NCBI GenBank assembly: GCA_003963305.1
Contig: RXJR01000004.1
Coordinates: 370,562 to 434,561, forward strand
Origin: Candidatus Melainabacteria bacterium
GTDB taxonomy: Bacteria > Cyanobacteriota > Vampirovibrionia > Obscuribacterales > Obscuribacteraceae
Direction of reading: 5' to 3'
Length of the DNA: 64,000 bases
Part shown: positions 62,074 to 64,000 of the stretch, piece after piece
Position numbering within the stretch: position 1 is the stretch's first letter
How the letters are laid out: the number at the start of each line of letters is the position of its first letter
The notes under the pieces: model-generated
Told to the model about the DNA's origin: nothing
What the model saw: only the letters and a program-made list of their open reading frames with translations
Database searches by the model: none
Position numbers and translations under genes: made by a program

Positions 62074-62557
62074 TTACTGATGGCTTCTTACTGAACGACG
62101 GCAATTCTTCCAGCGGTTGAAAAGTATTAGGCTTAATCAGTGGGTCGGCCCAGGGAGATGTGGTCCGTCCCGCGCCAGATAGGCTCGGCATAGCAGGATT
62201 GAAAGATTGCAAGGCTGGATTTGTTGTTCCTCCGGTGAACCCGTTTTCCAGCTTGGGTAAATGAAACTGAACTGTCGTATCAGCAACAAAAGCGGGGCGC
62301 GACGTAGCAGGCGAACTTTCGGAGGTAGGCGAAGTCGTGCCGATGAATGATGTGCCGATGCCACTACCATTGCCACCAAGAGAATGACGCGTCGGGTAAC
62401 TGATGTTACTTTCCTGAGTTGCGTTGATGCCGTATGCTTCGCGAGCACCAGCCGGAGGAGAAAACACAGTTCCGTTACCCACAGTTTGACTGAAAACAGG
62501 AGAGGCAACGCCTGACCAACCAAACAAAAACAACAACAGACTTAGCTTGAACTTCAT
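62054..62557 (-). CDS. Hypothetical exported protein, 167 residues
   Basis: A signal peptide (LSLLLFLFGWSGVASPVFS) is followed by a Ser/Thr/Gly/Pro-rich protein without a recognised domain (SLGGNGSGIGTSFIGTT, SAGRTTSP-like segments, DPLIKPNTFQPLEELPSF). It is likely disordered and periplasmic or surface-exposed. Its ATG overlaps the stop of the RND adaptor gene by 4 bases, so it is translated with the efflux operon. Whether it helps that pump is unknown. Confidence 0.7.
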   Translation of the reverse strand: MKFKLSLLLFLFGWSGVASPVFSQTVGNGTVFSPPAGAREAYGINATQESNISYPTRHSLGGNGSGIGTSFIGTTSPTSESSPATSRPAFVADTTVQFHLPKLENGFTGGTTNPALQSFNPAMPSLSGAGRTTSPWADPLIKPNTFQPLEELPSFSKKPSVTDWMHF

Positions 62558-63900
62558 TCACCACCTGCCGCACTATGCTTTCCAGCTTTCTCGATCTCTT
62601 CCTTACTTGCTGCTTTGGCAATCAAACGCGTACCTGTCTTGAGTTCGTCAGTAGCCTTCAATGCGACCATATCTCCAGCGTGCAGATTTCCAGAAATTTC
62701 GACTTCCTCATCCATAGTCAAACCTTTTTGAACGTCAATTCGTTCACTAACATTATCCTTTACCCGAATAACAAATGTGCCTTTGAGGTCAGATACGACT
62801 GCTGAGGAAGGCACGAACAGTGTCTGGTAGGGTCGTGAGACAAACCAGTGAACGGTCGCAAACATGCCAGGCTCAAGTTCACCACTGGAGTTGGACACGT
62901 CCAGTTCAACCGGCATTGTTCGTGTCGAGCTATCCAGTGCATAGCCCGGTCGGGCTACAGTACCGTAAAAATTTCGTCCGATGAAGGCAGGCACGCTAAA
63001 CTCCACTTTCTGGCCAACCTTAGTACCGGAAACTGAATCTTCTGGCACTGCCACAACAAGACGAAGATGATCCTTTTCCTGAACACGCACCAGAGGCGGT
63101 GCATCACGTCCTGTACCGATAGCAACAATGCTGCCGTTATGAACATTTCTTTCAGTCACTACACCATCGAAAGGGGCACAAATGGTCAAATAACCTCTCA
63201 TGTCACGGACAGAGTTGAGAACCTGACGAGCCGCCTGCACATTGTGACTTTCCGCCAGCACCAGATTTTGCGCGCCGGTTACCTCTTGTTTCACCGATTC
63301 GACGCGAGCACGATCAGACTCATAGGCCTTAGCTTGTACATCAACTTCGTTCTGTGCGACCGCCCCCGGAGTCTTGGCTGCTTGCTGCAAGCGGCTTAAG
63401 GTCAACTGATCCGCATCTGCTCTTGCCTGTGCTTCAACGAGTTTCGACTTCGTGGCGTCCAGAGTTGCTTGAGCCTGCCGATACGACGACTGTGCGGCAG
63501 ACAATTTTGCTTCCGCTTCTTTAACTTTTTCGTTCAACTCTGGACAAAAAATGGTAATCATCGGTTGACCTTTTTTGACAAAAGAGCCGCGATCAACTGT
63601 TATGGACTTTATGTAGCCTTCGACTTTCGCATGCACAGGTACGTTCTGATAAGCAACAAGCTCACCAGGCAGATTCAACTTATGTGAGAGCATCTCCGAC
63701 TTAACAGGCACCACAGGAACTGTGGGTAACTGAGCCACATGATGTTCCTTGCCGGCTTCACTGCCTTCGGATTTAACGGACTCGGCGTTAGAGTTGCCTG
63801 ATGGTGCCTGTTGTCTATTTCCCCCGCATGAAGTCAGAAGCGTCAATGACAAGATCGTCATCGCAGCAGCTTTGCCAATATCGCTCTTCAAGTAATACAC
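62554..63900 (-). CDS. RND efflux periplasmic adaptor lipoprotein
   Basis: A 448-residue membrane-fusion protein from GTG 63900. The lipobox is LLTSC (lipidated Cys about residue 25). A first lipoyl half (VPVHAKVEGYIKSITVDRGS then FVKKGQPMITI), a long helical hairpin (EAEAKLSAAQSSYRQAQATL ... EVTGAQNLVLAESHNVQAAR), a second lipoyl half (GYLTICAPFDGVVTERNVHNG) and a beta-barrel/membrane-proximal part (LEPGMFATVHWF) follow the family order. It couples an inner-membrane RND pump to an outer-membrane channel. The gene directly before it, cut by the window edge, may be the pump. Confidence 0.92.
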   Translation of the reverse strand: MYYLKSDIGKAAAMTILSLTLLTSCGGNRQQAPSGNSNAESVKSEGSEAGKEHHVAQLPTVPVVPVKSEMLSHKLNLPGELVAYQNVPVHAKVEGYIKSITVDRGSFVKKGQPMITIFCPELNEKVKEAEAKLSAAQSSYRQAQATLDATKSKLVEAQARADADQLTLSRLQQAAKTPGAVAQNEVDVQAKAYESDRARVESVKQEVTGAQNLVLAESHNVQAARQVLNSVRDMRGYLTICAPFDGVVTERNVHNGSIVAIGTGRDAPPLVRVQEKDHLRLVVAVPEDSVSGTKVGQKVEFSVPAFIGRNFYGTVARPGYALDSSTRTMPVELDVSNSSGELEPGMFATVHWFVSRPYQTLFVPSSAVVSDLKGTFVIRVKDNVSERIDVQKGLTMDEEVEISGNLHAGDMVALKATDELKTGTRLIAKAASKEEIEKAGKHSAAGGE

Positions 63901-63901
63901 T

Positions 63902-64000
63902 CTAAAACGCTCCTGCAGTTTGTTCTTCTCTAGCCAGCTGAGTGTGATTCTCGTCCGACTCCTCTGGGTTATCTTCCGGTAAAAGTGACACGGTCTTCCG
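63902..64000 (-). CDS. C-terminal end of an upstream gene, cut by the window edge
   Basis: A minus-strand frame runs from base 64000 to a TAG at 63902-63904. The 32 visible residues are acidic (LLPEDNPEESDENHTQLA then REEQTAGAF), with no stop earlier in the frame. The stop lies one base before the adaptor gene's GTG, a tight operon arrangement. An RND permease or another pump component would fit, but the residues seen are too few to say. Confidence 0.6.
   Translation of the reverse strand, partial: RKTVSLLPEDNPEESDENHTQLAREEQTAGAF

Overview
Organism: the window comes from a bacterium with an outer membrane. It carries Kdo transferase, lipid A 4'-kinase and a heptosyltransferase-like glycosyltransferase, a secretin, a giant AsmA/TamB-like protein, and peptidoglycan enzymes. 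Base composition looks close to half G+C, and GTG and TTG starts are common. Several genes have a cyanobacterial flavour (a BtpA-family protein, a cyanobacterial-type HNH protein, an AMIN-domain amidase), but no photosynthesis gene is present. Together with the large signalling repertoire (three zinc-ribbon Ser/Thr kinases, a PAS kinase phosphorelay), a PiT phosphate system and a proton-pumping pyrophosphatase, this fits a non-photosynthetic relative of Cyanobacteria (Vampirovibrionia/Melainabacteria, Obscuribacterales type). That assignment is inference from gene content, not from a marker-gene tree.

Layout. 1-6 kb: tail of a DHA2 drug exporter, then a minus-strand group encoding a sugar nucleotidyltransferase, a PAS histidine kinase, a response regulator, a hemerythrin-like protein and a REC-HPt protein. 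6.2-11.2 kb: a 1396-residue AsmA-like protein, a thioredoxin-like lipoprotein and a 42-residue protein ending in GGCCGGH. 11.4-18.6 kb: a glycine-zipper stress-like protein, a quinone-oxidoreductase-like MDR enzyme, an unknown DHH-like-motif protein followed by an HD hydrolase, and a phosphate module (PhoU-like DUF47 protein and PiT transporter). The module is split by an antisense SUKH-ankyrin gene, yet its two genes share an almost identical 60-bp upstream element. 18.6-28.3 kb: a repeat protein with about twenty 11-residue G/Y/R/K units, a class A penicillin-binding protein, a 44-residue membrane protein, a K+-independent H+-pyrophosphatase, an AMIN amidase and glutamate racemase. 28.4-37.5 kb: two converging Ser/Thr kinases, HemW, a TPR protein and a secretin. 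37.6-43 kb: glmS-frr-pyrH and tsf-rpsB, all minus strand, separated by a clear terminator. 43.2-50.4 kb: HNH protein, PriA, then waaA-lpxK-glycosyltransferase with stop/start overlaps and a terminator. 50.4-64 kb: an unknown small protein, an Asn/Tyr-rich prion-like protein, pgsA-like and gyrB, divergent ribF-recF, a third Ser/Thr kinase, a minus-strand run of BtpA, a cyclase-family hydrolase and asparaginase II, then an RND-efflux adaptor operon running off the right edge.

How it fits together: most genes serve envelope construction (peptidoglycan precursor and polymer synthesis, lipid A, phospholipid, outer-membrane secretin), core translation and replication, and phosphate/pyrophosphate energetics, with eukaryote-like kinases scattered between. 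The best candidates for something undescribed are the duplicated phosphate-gene promoter element, the low-complexity repeat proteins (18.6 kb and 50.9 kb), the two small proteins (11.1 kb and 22.3 kb), and the SUKH-ankyrin gene inside the phosphate locus.
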